From positions 1 to 60,055 of the forward strand of contig JABDEK010000019.1 in the NCBI GenBank assembly GCA_013287135.1: a DNA stretch of 60,055 nucleotides. The letters are read 5' to 3'. Below, piece by piece: positions 44,565 to 55,450 of the stretch. The DNA is from Acidobacteriota bacterium. Lineage in GTDB: Bacteria; Acidobacteriota; Terriglobia; Acidiferrales; UBA7541. The stretch's first letter is position 1. The number at the start of each line of letters is the position of its first letter. The notes beneath the pieces are model-generated. The model was not told the DNA's origin. It saw nothing but the letters and a program-made list of their open reading frames with translations, and did no database searches. Both the position numbers and the translations under genes were made by a program.

Positions 44565-45164
44565 ATGACGAAACTTCAATCTATTTTGGGCGTGAAAGGA
44601 ATCAATTGGACGCGGCGCGGCTCCGCGGTGCCGGCAATTGCGTTGGGATTAATGCTTGCGGCGCTGCCACTGGCTGCGCAGGACAAGAAGGACGCCGATG
44701 CCGATAAGCAGGACAACGACAGTATTGGATTCGTCGCTAGCAAGAATGCGGGGGCGAAGGACATTGGGCTGCCGCTATATCCCGGCTCGCGGAAGCACAA
44801 AGATAGCGCGGACGATAGCGCGTCGGTGCAGCTCGGAACCTGGGCTGGATCGTCCGGGTTCAAACTGGTAGTGCTGAAAATGGATTCGGATGCCGCGCCC
44901 GATAAAGTTACCGCGTTCTATCGCAAGGCGCTCTCTAAATATGGGAAGGTTTTGAACTGTTCTGACTCCGGCGCAGCGGCGGCGGCAAAAGAGAAGCCCT
45001 CGAACGGGCTGGACTGCGAAGATGATCACGCGGATGAGAACGAAACGGTGTTGAAGGCGGGAACGAAAGAAGCGAAACACATTGTCAGTGTGAAGCCGAA
45101 TGGGAGCGGGAGTATTTACGACCTGGTGTACATCGAAGCGAGAGGATCAGTAAGCAGCAAGTAA
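44565..45164 (+). CDS. Exported protein of unknown function
   Basis: A 199-residue protein with ATG 44565 preceded by GAGGAG. Signal peptide to ~39 (AIALGLMLAALPLAAQ). The next ~15 residues are Asp/Lys-rich (KKDADADKQDND). The folded part has IGLPLYPGSRKHKDS, then LGTWAGSSGFKLVVLKMDSD and AFYRKALSKYGKVLNC, resembling a small alpha-beta domain seen in exported proteins where a stepwise difference is tested (xxVxxFYRKxL). Two Cys (~132, ~153) may form a disulfide. I cannot assign a function. It is isolated, with convergent neighbours. Confidence 0.7.
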   Translation: MTKLQSILGVKGINWTRRGSAVPAIALGLMLAALPLAAQDKKDADADKQDNDSIGFVASKNAGAKDIGLPLYPGSRKHKDSADDSASVQLGTWAGSSGFKLVVLKMDSDAAPDKVTAFYRKALSKYGKVLNCSDSGAAAAAKEKPSNGLDCEDDHADENETVLKAGTKEAKHIVSVKPNGSGSIYDLVYIEARGSVSSK

Positions 45165-45286
45165 AGCTTTTCCGGAGAAGCGGGCGTGTGCAACTGACAA
45201 CCGGCTAACAGACTGGCGCGATTTCCAGGATCGCGGATGGATCAACGGAAATCCCGGTAAGCAGTAATACGTCCAACCCGCAGTGG

Positions 45287-46108
45287 CTAGTTCGATTCCT
45301 GCTTTTTTGACGATCCGGCGTATGACGGAGGCGTTTGCAAGACTTCCTGGACGCGCGGATCTTTAATCACGCGCGCGAAGGTCACATCGGTCTGCGCCGT
45401 CATAAAACCAATGTAGCCGTTGTCGCGAGCCATCTTTAGGTAGTGGGCGGCGCGCTCGGCGTCTCCATTTTGCGCGTAAGCTTTTGCCACGAAGAAGTAA
45501 AACATCCCGGGATCGGTGGCTTCTCTTTGCTGGATGATCGAACCGTTCTCACTTTTCTTCTCAAAAAGGTGAGGGTCAAGGGCCAGCGCTTTGGCGAAAG
45601 TGCTCATGGCCAGCGTGTATTCCTTGTTGCCGAAATAGGCGTAGCCAAGATTGCTGTAAATGGTGGCCAGGTCTGTGTGGTATTGAACGGCTTTCTTGTA
45701 TTCAGTGATGGCCTTGCCGTAGTGTTTTCTCTCGTATTCGATGGTGCCGTAATTGTTGATAGCGCTGGCGTAGCTCTTATCGGAGTGTATGGATTTTTTG
45801 TAGTAGCGTTCGGCTCGCTTGAGGTCACCCAATTGCTGATAAGCGACTCCTACCTTGTTCAGGAGCTGGGCGTTTTTCGGCTCCGACTCAATGATCTTGC
45901 TGTAAGCATTGACCGCCGAAGGGTACTCCTTGCGCGCCATCAGGATGTCGCCTTGCAGTTCAGCCATCTGGCGCGCCGTCATCGACGAGGTGCCAGATGA
46001 GGAAGCGTCTTGTGCCGGCTTGGTATAACTGACAGGGGTTTGCTGCGCGTAGCTCGTCGTGATGAACAACAGAGCCAGCGGAACGGCAAAAAGAGTCGAT
46101 CGACTCAT
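45287..46108 (-). CDS. Exported TPR-repeat protein
   Basis: A 273-residue protein with signal peptide 1-21 (LFAVPLALLFITTSYAQ). TPRs at ~45-80 (GDILMARKEYPSAVNAYSKI), ~80-113 (NKVGVAYQQLGDLKRAERYY), ~114-147 (NNYGTIEYERKHYGKAITEY), ~148-181 (SNLGYAYFGNKEYTLAMSTF) and ~205-240 (VAKAYAQNGDAERAAHYLKM). It acts as a periplasmic protein-interaction scaffold. The ATG follows AGGAG. It lies 27 bp after the class A PBP on the same strand, so it may be a PBP partner (compare LpoA/CpoB-type helpers); that link is inferred. Confidence 0.85.
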   Translation of the reverse strand: MSRSTLFAVPLALLFITTSYAQQTPVSYTKPAQDASSSGTSSMTARQMAELQGDILMARKEYPSAVNAYSKIIESEPKNAQLLNKVGVAYQQLGDLKRAERYYKKSIHSDKSYASAINNYGTIEYERKHYGKAITEYKKAVQYHTDLATIYSNLGYAYFGNKEYTLAMSTFAKALALDPHLFEKKSENGSIIQQREATDPGMFYFFVAKAYAQNGDAERAAHYLKMARDNGYIGFMTAQTDVTFARVIKDPRVQEVLQTPPSYAGSSKKQESN

Positions 46109-46135
46109 TGCCCAGCTCCTTTTTCCGCGCGTGAC

Positions 46136-48667
46136 CTACGGCTGTGGTTTCGAGGAATCCGCAGGTTTCTTGCCTGATCCAAATATACCAAAAACCTTGC
46201 CTAGCAAGCCTTTTTTCTTTTCCGGCTCAGGCTGAGTAGACTCCCCCGGGGCAGCGGGTTGGCTTGCGGGGTTAGACGCGGCAGAAGCCTGTCCCGGAGC
46301 GGGCGGGGGTGGATTTCCGTTTTTGCCGAAAAGATGCGATAGCCAATTTCCCTGGGCTAGGTGTCCGCCGTGCAGTTCGCACATTTGGGTAGGCTCGGTG
46401 CCGGAAACAAAGTATTCGTTCACGCTCTGCGGACAACTTGGCCCGGCAAGCTGGCCAGTTTGGGGGTCGATCGATTCAGCAATCACCCCGGGAGGAGGAG
46501 CGAAAGGCTGCGTGTTGCGATATTGCGGCAGAGCGACCGCGCGCTTCATAAATTCCGCCCAAACGGGGGCGGCCGATTGGCTTCCGGACAATTCCAGGTC
46601 GCGATTGTCGTCAAAGCCGATCCAGACGACACAGAGGAGATTCGAGGTGTAGCCCGCGAACCAGCCGTCGCGCGATGTTCCGGTCTTACCTGCCGCCGGA
46701 GCAGCGAAGCCCATGGAGCGAACAGTAACGCCGGTGCCGCGGTTGATAACGTCTTCCATCAAGCTGGTCACCAGAAAGGCAACCCGGGAATCGAGCACGC
46801 CGCGCGTGCGCGGGCCCGCCGATTCTTCCACGCTACCGTCGGCTGCCAGAACGCTACGGAGGAACAGAGGCTCAGAGCGATATCCGTTGGTGGCAAACGC
46901 GGTGTATCCGGCGGCGACATCAACCGGAGTCATCTCGTAGGCGCCCAGAGCGACAGCGGGCGTTGCCTGAATATTATTTCCGAGGCCCATTTGACGCGCG
47001 ACATCAACCACGCGTTGGAAACCGATCATTTCCGCGACTTTTACGGTGGCGACGTTTAAGGAATGGATCAGCGCGTCCTGCACTGTCACGGTCCCGTAAA
47101 ATTCCTGGCCGTAATTGTCCGGTGTGTATTCTTTGCCGTCGAAATCAAAGGTGGTGGGGACGTCTTCGACGGTTGTGACAGGCGTGACGACTGGTTGCAT
47201 GCCTTGCGCTGCGTTCTCAAATGCAGCGGCGTAAACGAACGGCTTAAACACAGAGCCCGGCTGGCGATGGGCGAGAGCGTGGTTGAGCTGGCTTTCGCCA
47301 TAGTTGCGTCCACCGATTAGGGCGCGTATTTCTCCGGTGCGCGGATCCAAAGCTACCAGCGCGACCTGCACTTGAGGCACTGCTTGGCCCTTCTTCCTCC
47401 ACGCGGCATAACGCTTGGCGAGGAGCTTGTCGACTCCCAGCATGGCGGACTGGACTGCCGCGCTTGCGGCTCTCTGTAGCTGGGGATCGAGAGTGGTGTA
47501 GATGCGATAGCTCTGGGTCTGAAGATCGGTTTCAGAAAATTGATCGAGGAGATGGTCTTTCACCATATCTACGAAGTACGGGGCGGAACTGCTTTCGATG
47601 CCTCCGCTGACGAAGTGAAATTTTTCTTTCTTGGCGGCGTCGGCTTGCGCTTGTGTGACGTAGCCATTCTCAACCATCTGGCCGAGGACGCGGTCGCGAG
47701 ATTCAATGGCGCGATCCATGTGGCGTTCAGCGGCAGAGTAGCGATTGGGCGCACGGATTATTCCTGCCAGGAATGCGGCTTCGCCCAGACTTATTTCGCG
47801 GACATCCTTGCCGAAATAGGCCTGGGCGCCTTCTCCGAAACCTCGAATAGAAAAGCTGCCGCGATTGCCGAGATAAATTTCGTTGGCGTAGAGCTCGAAA
47901 ATCTGCTGCTTGGTGAAACGCTGGTCGATCTCAAACGCCATTAATGTTTCTTTGATCTTGCGGCGCCATTCGCGTTTAGTGGTGAAGAAAAAGCTTCGCG
48001 CCACTTGCATGTCGATGGTGCTGGCGCCTTGCGCGCGATGGCCAATTTTCAGATCAGCGAGTCCCGCGCCGATTACGCGGACGATGTCGAAGCCGCCGTG
48101 CTCGAAGAAGCGTTTGTCTTCAGCGGACAGGACGGCATTGACCATTACGTTCGGCAAATCATCAAAACGCACAATGCGGCGCTTCTCGCGCGAGCTGTCA
48201 AAGAGATTGGTGATGACTTCGGGCTCAAGCTCCGCGGAATCACGGGGAGAACCGTCAGAAATCTGCGTTATTTTGGAAATGGCAGGGCCGGTGAAGACTA
48301 CGCGCAGCGCATTCCCGCCGTGGAAATAGGACTCCTTGGAAGGCCGTATCTCAAGCGTACTTCCCTTTACGTGGATCTGGCCGGGGGCTCCGGGCACTTC
48401 CCCGTCCTGATAACCGGCACGCAGGAGGTAGGCGCTAAGGTCAGCCAGCTTTATCTCCTCTCCGGCATAAATGCGACCCGGAGCGGAATAAAGGCGGGAG
48501 GTATTCTGGAAAATCTGGCCGGTGAGGCGCTGGTCAACCAAGTGGCCGAACTGTATGTAGTAATAGGCGAAGATCGAGGTGGCTGTGAGAAATACAGCCA
48601 ACACAGCTACCAGAACAGCGATTCCGACTCGAGAGGTCCAAAAGCCGGGGGCAATTCGAATCCGCAA
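46136..48667 (-). CDS. Class A penicillin-binding protein (bifunctional PBP1B-like)
   Basis: An 843-residue peptidoglycan synthase. One membrane helix (~14-36), a UB2H-like regulatory segment (~60-150, SRLYSAPGRIYAGEEIKLADL), a GT51 glycosyltransferase (~160-340: catalytic Glu in VLSAEDKRFFEHGGFD, QGASTIDMQVAR) and a transpeptidase (~390-745: active Ser in HRQPGSVFKPFVYAA, the KTG motif in AGKTGTSRDGWFAGYT). The last ~90 residues are Pro/Ala/Gln-rich with a Lys-rich end, probably disordered. UB2H suggests activation by an outer-membrane lipoprotein like LpoB. It is followed by a TPR protein gene. Confidence 0.93.
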   Translation of the reverse strand: MRIRIAPGFWTSRVGIAVLVAVLAVFLTATSIFAYYYIQFGHLVDQRLTGQIFQNTSRLYSAPGRIYAGEEIKLADLSAYLLRAGYQDGEVPGAPGQIHVKGSTLEIRPSKESYFHGGNALRVVFTGPAISKITQISDGSPRDSAELEPEVITNLFDSSREKRRIVRFDDLPNVMVNAVLSAEDKRFFEHGGFDIVRVIGAGLADLKIGHRAQGASTIDMQVARSFFFTTKREWRRKIKETLMAFEIDQRFTKQQIFELYANEIYLGNRGSFSIRGFGEGAQAYFGKDVREISLGEAAFLAGIIRAPNRYSAAERHMDRAIESRDRVLGQMVENGYVTQAQADAAKKEKFHFVSGGIESSSAPYFVDMVKDHLLDQFSETDLQTQSYRIYTTLDPQLQRAASAAVQSAMLGVDKLLAKRYAAWRKKGQAVPQVQVALVALDPRTGEIRALIGGRNYGESQLNHALAHRQPGSVFKPFVYAAAFENAAQGMQPVVTPVTTVEDVPTTFDFDGKEYTPDNYGQEFYGTVTVQDALIHSLNVATVKVAEMIGFQRVVDVARQMGLGNNIQATPAVALGAYEMTPVDVAAGYTAFATNGYRSEPLFLRSVLAADGSVEESAGPRTRGVLDSRVAFLVTSLMEDVINRGTGVTVRSMGFAAPAAGKTGTSRDGWFAGYTSNLLCVVWIGFDDNRDLELSGSQSAAPVWAEFMKRAVALPQYRNTQPFAPPPGVIAESIDPQTGQLAGPSCPQSVNEYFVSGTEPTQMCELHGGHLAQGNWLSHLFGKNGNPPPPAPGQASAASNPASQPAAPGESTQPEPEKKKGLLGKVFGIFGSGKKPADSSKPQP

Positions 48668-48778
48668 TCAGTTTCTCCGCTGAGCCTTGAGAGGGTCGGC
48701 TGAAGACATCCAGAGCCCGCAAATCGGCATGGTGATTCCCAGAGCAATACTCCGCTTCTACTATATTAGATTGGCGAC

Positions 48779-49156
48779 TTAAAGCGAGTGGTTGTCCCCA
48801 CGGGCATGAAAATCCATGGTGAACTGAGTGAATTTCATATCAACGGGAATCGAGTAATTCACGGTGATTTGGACCGTGTTGTTCTCGTTCACAATGTGGA
48901 TGTCTTCTTTTTTTACCGGAATGCCAAGTTCCTGAACTTTCTTCCAAACGTCGTCGCGAATTTCTTCGTCGCTTTTCCGGTTGTAGCCGGCGAAACGAGC
49001 CTCGGTTTTCATGGCGTCCTGAAGCTGATAATTGTTGAAGTAGGGCGGGGCAATCATCACGCCAACAAATACCATGCCACACAGTATTAGCAGGGTCAGA
49101 ACGAGGTTGATCTTAGCTCCGCCTTGCTGCTTAATTTGATCTCTTCCACCTTTCAA
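48779..49156 (-). CDS. Small single-pass membrane protein (DUF4845-like)
   Basis: About 125 residues if it starts at TTG 49156, nine bases after GGGAGG; another TTG at 49189 is in frame. A basic start is followed by one membrane segment (INLVLTLLILCGMVFVGVMIAPPYF, ~15-40) and an exported domain with YQLQDAMKTEARFAGYNRKSDEEIRDDVWKKVQELG, then beta-strands (VQITVNYSIPV). The layout resembles the DUF4845 family often found near signal peptidase and PBP genes. Function unknown. It lies between PBP and proS. Confidence 0.7.
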   Translation of the reverse strand: MKGGRDQIKQQGGAKINLVLTLLILCGMVFVGVMIAPPYFNNYQLQDAMKTEARFAGYNRKSDEEIRDDVWKKVQELGIPVKKEDIHIVNENNTVQITVNYSIPVDMKFTQFTMDFHARGDNHSL

Positions 49157-49281
49157 AATGGGACGCCTCCCAGGAGCGGGTCCTTGCAATGGTTATGCTA
49201 TCACCGAGGCAATGTTGGGGAAGCCTGACGATAGAGCCGTGTTCAGAATGAGTAAATGAGGGATGGGAACGGCCTAGGGCC

Positions 49282-50721
49282 TTAGTACGCGCGCGCGAAG
49301 ATAGCCTTCTCTTTGGCCGGTTGGCCACAGTGGATACACTTCCCTGAACCGCCGGGTTGTTCCAGCGGGATACAACGCATGGTGGCTTTGGTTTCCTCTT
49401 TGATGTTCGCTTCGCATTCGCTGCTGCCGCACCACCAGGAGAAGGCGAAACCTTTCTCTACCGCCTTTTTGAACTCGTCGTACGTGGCCGGTTCGAATGT
49501 GTTGGCTTTGCGGAAAGCCAGAGCGCGGTCGTAGAGCGATTGCTGCGTTTCTTCCAATAGTTGCGCCACGACAGCGGCCAGCCCTTGCTGCTGCACGAAG
49601 GACTTACCTTCTTTGCCAGGACGGTCGCGGCGAGCGAGGACCACGGAACCTTTAGCCACGTCCTTTGGACCGATCTCCATGCGCAGCGGAACTCCGCGCA
49701 TTTCCCAATCGTTAAATTTGAAGCCGGGACTCACGCCTTCGCGTTCATCCATCTTGACGCGAATGCCCGCAGCGAGCAGCTCTTTGCGTAGCTTTTGAGC
49801 GCATTCCATAACGCCGGATTTCTCATCGTCCGTCTTGTAAATCGGCACGATAACCAACTGGAACGGCGCCAGACGCGGCGGAAAAATCAATCCCTGATCG
49901 TCGCCATGGACCATGATTATTGCGCCAATGAAGCGCGTAGACAGCCCCCACGAAGTGGTCCAACAGTGCTGATGCACTCCGTTTTTGTCCAGGTAACGTA
50001 TCTCGAAGGCCTTGGCGAAATTTTGGCCCAGATTGTGAGAGGTGCCCGCCTGCAGAGCCTTGCCGTCGCCCATCATAGCCTCGATGGAAAATGTCTGGTC
50101 CGCGCCGGCGAAACGTTCGGAGTCCGATTTGCGGCCGGGAATTACCGGCACAGCCGCTTCGCGCACGGCAAAGTCGGTGTAGATGTCGAGCATCTGGCGC
50201 GTTTCGAAGTCGGCCTCTTCCAAGGTGGCGTGGGCGGTGTGACCTTCTTGCCAGAAAAACTCCAACGTCCGCAGGAAAAGCTTGGTTCGCATTTCCCAGC
50301 GCACTACGCTGTTCCACTGGTTGATCAGCACGGGCAAGTCGCGGTAGGACTGAATCCATTTCGCGTAGCTGTGTCCGATGATAGTTTCCGACGTCGGCCG
50401 AATAACCAGAGGCTCTTCCAGCTCTTCTCCGCCGCCATGCGTCACGACCGCCAGCTCGGGCGAAAATCCGGCCACGTGCGATTTCTCTTTATCAATGAAG
50501 CTGCGAGGAATCAGCAGAGGAAAGGCCGCGTTTACGTGACCTGTGGCCTTAAAGCGGCTGTCTAACGCTGCCGTAATGTTTTCCCATAGCGCCCAACCAT
50601 ACGGACGAACGATCATGCAGCCGCGAACCGGCGCGTAGTCCGCTAGCTCGGCACGGAGAACGACTTGGTTATACCACTCCGAATAATCTTCCGCGCGAGT
50701 GGGAAGTTTCTGGTCCGACAT
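49282..50721 (-). CDS. proS: Prolyl-tRNA synthetase, archaeal/eukaryotic-like (type 3) with C-terminal zinc domain
   Basis: Charges tRNA-Pro with proline. The 479 residues match the short ProS type 3 (no editing insert). Class II motifs: motif 2 around WEMRTKLFLRTLEFFWQEGHTAHA (~150-175), motif 3 (GLSTRFIGAIIMVHGDDQGLIFPPRLAPFQ, ~255-285), an anticodon-binding domain (~290-390) and a C-terminal zinc domain with CGSSECE ... CIHCGQPAK and the terminal Tyr. It is complete. The ATG is not preceded by a strong promoter motif. Confidence 0.95.
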   Translation of the reverse strand: MSDQKLPTRAEDYSEWYNQVVLRAELADYAPVRGCMIVRPYGWALWENITAALDSRFKATGHVNAAFPLLIPRSFIDKEKSHVAGFSPELAVVTHGGGEELEEPLVIRPTSETIIGHSYAKWIQSYRDLPVLINQWNSVVRWEMRTKLFLRTLEFFWQEGHTAHATLEEADFETRQMLDIYTDFAVREAAVPVIPGRKSDSERFAGADQTFSIEAMMGDGKALQAGTSHNLGQNFAKAFEIRYLDKNGVHQHCWTTSWGLSTRFIGAIIMVHGDDQGLIFPPRLAPFQLVIVPIYKTDDEKSGVMECAQKLRKELLAAGIRVKMDEREGVSPGFKFNDWEMRGVPLRMEIGPKDVAKGSVVLARRDRPGKEGKSFVQQQGLAAVVAQLLEETQQSLYDRALAFRKANTFEPATYDEFKKAVEKGFAFSWWCGSSECEANIKEETKATMRCIPLEQPGGSGKCIHCGQPAKEKAIFARAY

Positions 50722-50943
50722 ACGTTATTTGGCTCTTTTCTGCGCCTCCTGGAATCGTCGCGTACGACTAAGCGGCGCGACGTGAGGACGCAATCGAGTT
50801 AGGTTAGGGGAGAGCGCATCGGAAGTCAACCAGACGTCTGTTTTAGGCATTTTTTGCATGAACGAGAGACTATTTCAGTGGTAGGCTATCCAGCGCGCCT
50901 GGTTTCCCGCCAGTGTTGCCCAAAATTAAAGGAGTTTAGCCAG

Positions 50944-51741
50944 ATGACGCCGTGCCGCGCCGTGCTCCTGTTCGTTGCTATCGCAACCTTGGCCATATCG
51001 CAGCCGTTGGCTAGGGCGCAGTCGTCGAGCGGCTCAGGGACGACGAATCAGAGTCAGACGCAGACGCAAACGCAGCCTGCGCAAGCTGCTCCTGCGCGTT
51101 CGTCGAGTAACCCGCCCGTCACCTTCACGTATCATCAGCCTACAGAAAAGGAAAAACTAAAGAATTATGCCTTTGATTCTTTTGGTCCTTACGCGATTTT
51201 CGGCTCCCTGGTGATCGCCGGGATTCAGCAAGCTAAGACGCCCAGCGCCACGCCCCATAACTCCGGGATCCCGCCGGATTGGGGGCAAGGTTGGGACGCT
51301 TACGGCACTCGAGTGGGAAGCGATTTCGGGATTCACCTCATCACGCAGACCGCGCGTTATTCGCTCGCCAGAGTGTTCCGTGAGGACACCATTTATTATC
51401 GTTGCGAATGCTCCGGTATTTTGCCCAGGCTTAAACATGCCTTGATTTCAACCGTCACCGCACGCCGAGGGGAGGACGGCCACCGTGTCTTCTCTTTTCC
51501 GGCGATCGCAGCCCCCTATGCCGGAACGGAAGCGGCAGTACTGCTGTGGTACCCCGGCGCCGATAGTCTGCGTCCGCGCGGATACGGTCCAATGGACGGG
51601 TTTCGGATGGGCAATTATAACTTGCTGTTACAGGGGGGCATGAACCTCGCGTTAGAATTCATTTGGGGCGGGCCTCACACTTTCCTCGCTCGCCATCACG
51701 TGCCGATCATTTCGGGCGCAACGGGGTCCAGCAGTAACTAG
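50944..51741 (+). CDS. Exported protein, relative of the 51.8-53.8 kb family
   Basis: A 265-residue protein. ATG 50944 follows GGAG at 50931-50934. Signal peptide 1-~26 (VAIATLAISQPLARA) is followed by a Gln/Thr/Ser-rich linker (~27-60). The folded part shares layout with the neighbouring family: a helix YAFDSFGPYAIFGSLVIAG (like SFDYVEFPWYAALAG in the neighbour), GQGWDAYGTRVGSDFGIHL (like GQGAQGYGKRYGAAFADGT), then hydrophobic helices (HALISTVTAR, EAAVLLWYPG). Function unknown; amphipathic/hydrophobic helices suggest the outer membrane. It converges with the family member at 51842. Confidence 0.7.
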   Translation: MTPCRAVLLFVAIATLAISQPLARAQSSSGSGTTNQSQTQTQTQPAQAAPARSSSNPPVTFTYHQPTEKEKLKNYAFDSFGPYAIFGSLVIAGIQQAKTPSATPHNSGIPPDWGQGWDAYGTRVGSDFGIHLITQTARYSLARVFREDTIYYRCECSGILPRLKHALISTVTARRGEDGHRVFSFPAIAAPYAGTEAAVLLWYPGADSLRPRGYGPMDGFRMGNYNLLLQGGMNLALEFIWGGPHTFLARHHVPIISGATGSSSN

Positions 51742-51841
51742 CAATGTAACGGCCTTTTGGAGGACCTGTTTAGATCGTTGCAGCCTTGTCATCGCGTGAT
51801 TTCTGAGCATCGGAAAGCAGCATCAGCGCTCACCTCAAGAC

Positions 51842-52657
51842 TCACGGCTGTTGCTGCGTCTTGTCTTTATGAATTTTGCGCCGAATATCCGGCCAGAATT
51901 CTTTAACCACAAGGGTTATGGTGTCGTAGCCAATCTGAGTTCCCCACACGCTCGCCGTGTTCGACAAAGTCTGGTCGGCATGCGGATGATACGAGTAAGT
52001 TGAAATTCCGGAGGACACCGCGCTTCCCACTATCTCAGAAAAATTGAACTGGTTATTTCCGGAATCACCTCTGGTGATGAATATCCGGCTCATGGCGTAA
52101 CCAGTGCGATGCCAGAACCCACCTTTTCCAGACTGGAAGAAGCGCGGGTCCTGATGCAGAATCGAAGGAAAGATTGCGGATGTAAAGAAATTCTCGATCG
52201 TGCCATCAGCGAAGGCCGCTCCATAGCGTTTCCCGTAGCCTTGGGCTCCCTGCCCATAACCTTTCTCGCTATCCTCGGCCTGGCTGATACCCGCGAGGGC
52301 CGCATACCACGGGAACTCAACATAATCGAAGGAAGAGCGGGCCACGATTTTAAACTTCTCTTTCGCGGTGAGAGGTGGAACCTGCCCGGCATTTTCGAGT
52401 GTTAGAAAATTCGGCAGGGTATAGAACAAGCGATCCTTCGATGTGGCTGGAGTCGTTTGTCCAGGCTCGGTTGGTTGCTGGCCTGACGTCGACGGAGGCT
52501 GCTGTTGCGCCGGCGCGGCAGTTGGGGATGATTGCTCCGGCTGGTTCGCGGGCTGATTAGGCGGCTGGCCACCGCTTTGGGCATGAGCAGTGCTTGCGCA
52601 GATTGAAACAAAGAAAAGAATCAAAGCTTTGGCTATTATTCCAAACGAATACTTCAA
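51842..52657 (-). CDS. Exported helical protein, intact member of a tandem pair, TTG start
   Basis: A 271-residue protein. TTG 52657 is chosen because GGGAGG lies just upstream and the tandem copy starts the same way (KYSFG / KCWFG). Signal peptide 1-~23 (KALILFFVSICASTAHA), then a Pro/Gln-rich linker (~24-70). The folded part: LPNFLTLENAG, SSFDYVEFPWYAALAGISQA, GYGQGAQGYGKRYGAAFADG, PSILHQDPRFFQSG, NFSEIVGSAVSSGISTYSYH and the end KEFWPDIRRKIHK. I do not recognise a named domain; hydrophobic faces and aromatic residues suggest a membrane-associated or barrel-like protein. It lies after the pseudogene copy on the same strand. Confidence 0.75.
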   Translation of the reverse strand: MKYSFGIIAKALILFFVSICASTAHAQSGGQPPNQPANQPEQSSPTAAPAQQQPPSTSGQQPTEPGQTTPATSKDRLFYTLPNFLTLENAGQVPPLTAKEKFKIVARSSFDYVEFPWYAALAGISQAEDSEKGYGQGAQGYGKRYGAAFADGTIENFFTSAIFPSILHQDPRFFQSGKGGFWHRTGYAMSRIFITRGDSGNNQFNFSEIVGSAVSSGISTYSYHPHADQTLSNTASVWGTQIGYDTITLVVKEFWPDIRRKIHKDKTQQQP

Positions 52658-52870
52658 GATAGACCCTCCCCAAGGTGTTCCGTAATCCAGAGCCAAAAGT
52701 TCCCCTTTTTGGCGGCGAACCAGGCATCCGCTTTCTTTGAACAAATATTGTCTGTGAAACCCGCAAAGTCGCGGCGCAGCTTGATTTCTTCAGATGTTTA
52801 CAGGGCGTTAATAGTGATCCGCGAAGAGCACAAGGGATGGTGCAACATCGCCGTTTTCCACTCATTTCAC

Positions 52871-53800
52871 TCATAGCTTATCAGAAAACGAACGAGTGAC
52901 GGGCTGGCCGTATTCGGTACGGTTACTATCGGGGCTTTCCGGGACGAGGACTTTAATCTTTGTGAACTTGCGCCTGCTGTCAGGCCAAAACTCGTTTAGG
53001 ACGATCCTGATGGCGTCATAGGCCAGCTGCGTGCCCCATATTCGGTGTTCGATAAGGTCTTATCCGCTTCAGGGTGGTAGCTATAAGTAGAGATCGCCGC
53101 GCCTATTCCACTGCCCCCGATCTCAGCAAAATTGAATGTATGGTGTCCGGAGTCTGTTCTAGTGACGAACAGGCGGCTCAATGAGTAGCGCGTGCGACGC
53201 CAAAGCTACCTGTTCCCAACCGATAATAGCGAGGATCGATGCGCAAGAGACGGACGGCACAACGGCGTTGACCATAAAATTTTCGATAGTACCGTCGGCG
53301 AAAGCTGTTGCCTAGCGCTTGGCATATCCTTCCGCGCCTTGGCCGTAGGAGGTTTCGCTGTTTTGCGCCTGGCTGATCCCTGCTAATACCCCGTACCAGG
53401 GATATTGCACGTAGTCGAATGATGATCGCACGGCAACCTGGAACTTTTGTTTCGCAGTGAGAGGCGCAACATGCACGGTGCTTTCCATGGTGACGAAATT
53501 GGGCAAAGCGAAGAAGAGACGGTCATGCGTAGTGCTCGGGTCATTCTTCGGATCGTCTTTCTTCGGATCCTTGTTGTCCCCACTGGTCTGTCCGGGTTGC
53601 GTTTGTTGCGGCGAAAGGCTCGCTGCGGGAGGGGTTTGTTGTTGCTGCGGGGCGGACGCCACAGATGGCAAGGGCTGACCGGATTCACTCGCCGCAGGAT
53701 GGGAGGGCTGGCTGTCGGTCTGCAGGTGAACGGACGCTACGGACGTGAGAGTTGAAAAAAGAACCACGCATCTGGTTAACATTCCAAACCAACACTTCAA
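52871..53800 (-). pseudogene. Decayed tandem copy of the exported protein at 51842-52657
   Basis: TTG 53800 begins a signal peptide, a Pro/Gln-rich linker and a domain parallel to the intact copy (LPNFVTMEST, SSFDYVQYPWYGVLAGISQA, GYGQGAEGYAKR). It stops at TAG 53312-53314, where the intact copy continues with GYGKRYGAAF. Downstream the homology resumes in other frames: ATAFADGTIENF, then RIDPRYYR after a frameshift near 53240, NFAEIGGSGIGAAISTYSYHP, another shift near 53040 and then WGTQLAYDAI and NEFWPDSRRK to a stop at 52871. One stop and two frameshifts mean a pseudogene. About 60 bp upstream of both starts is also similar, so the duplication included the leader. Confidence 0.85.
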
Positions 53801-54047
53801 AAGGAAGCCTCTCTAAGGCATTCTGCGATTGAAAGCAAAAAGTTCCAGCTATTTCATGGCCACAATCAATGCTCGATCTTTTCTGAAGTACGAAATTGCC
53901 GTTGAATCCGACAGACAACTTCTCCGCTGGTTTCTTGCGATATTAAAACAGCGTCTTTAGTTATCTACAGAAGTGCAAGGATGGTACAACCAAGCGCGCC
54001 AGTGCATTCATGGATAGTTCGCCGAGAAACGAAAGAGTGCTGATTCA
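53801..54047. other. Intergenic stretch between the pseudogene and glyA
   Basis: Contains the duplicated leader of the pseudogene (about 53801-53870, matching sequence upstream of 52657, including AAAAGTTCC) and otherwise no reading frame or RNA that I recognise. The glyA promoter follows. Confidence 0.5.
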
Positions 54048-54077
54048 TTGCAAACATCCAGTGCGCTCCGCTAGAAT
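54048..54077 (+). promoter_or_regulatory. Probable promoter of glyA
   Basis: -35-like TTGCAA (54048-54053), an 18-bp spacer and -10-like TAGAAT (54072-54077). The predicted start near 54084 leaves a short leader before ATG 54101 or 54125. Confidence 0.5.
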
Positions 54078-54100
54078 CACACTCGCGTTATTACCCTTAG

Positions 54101-55450
<1,350 letters not shown>

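Noticed and set aside
45443-46000. 185-codon plus-strand frame antisense to the TPR protein
   Set aside because: Shadow of the TPR gene with no signal, domain or ribosome site.
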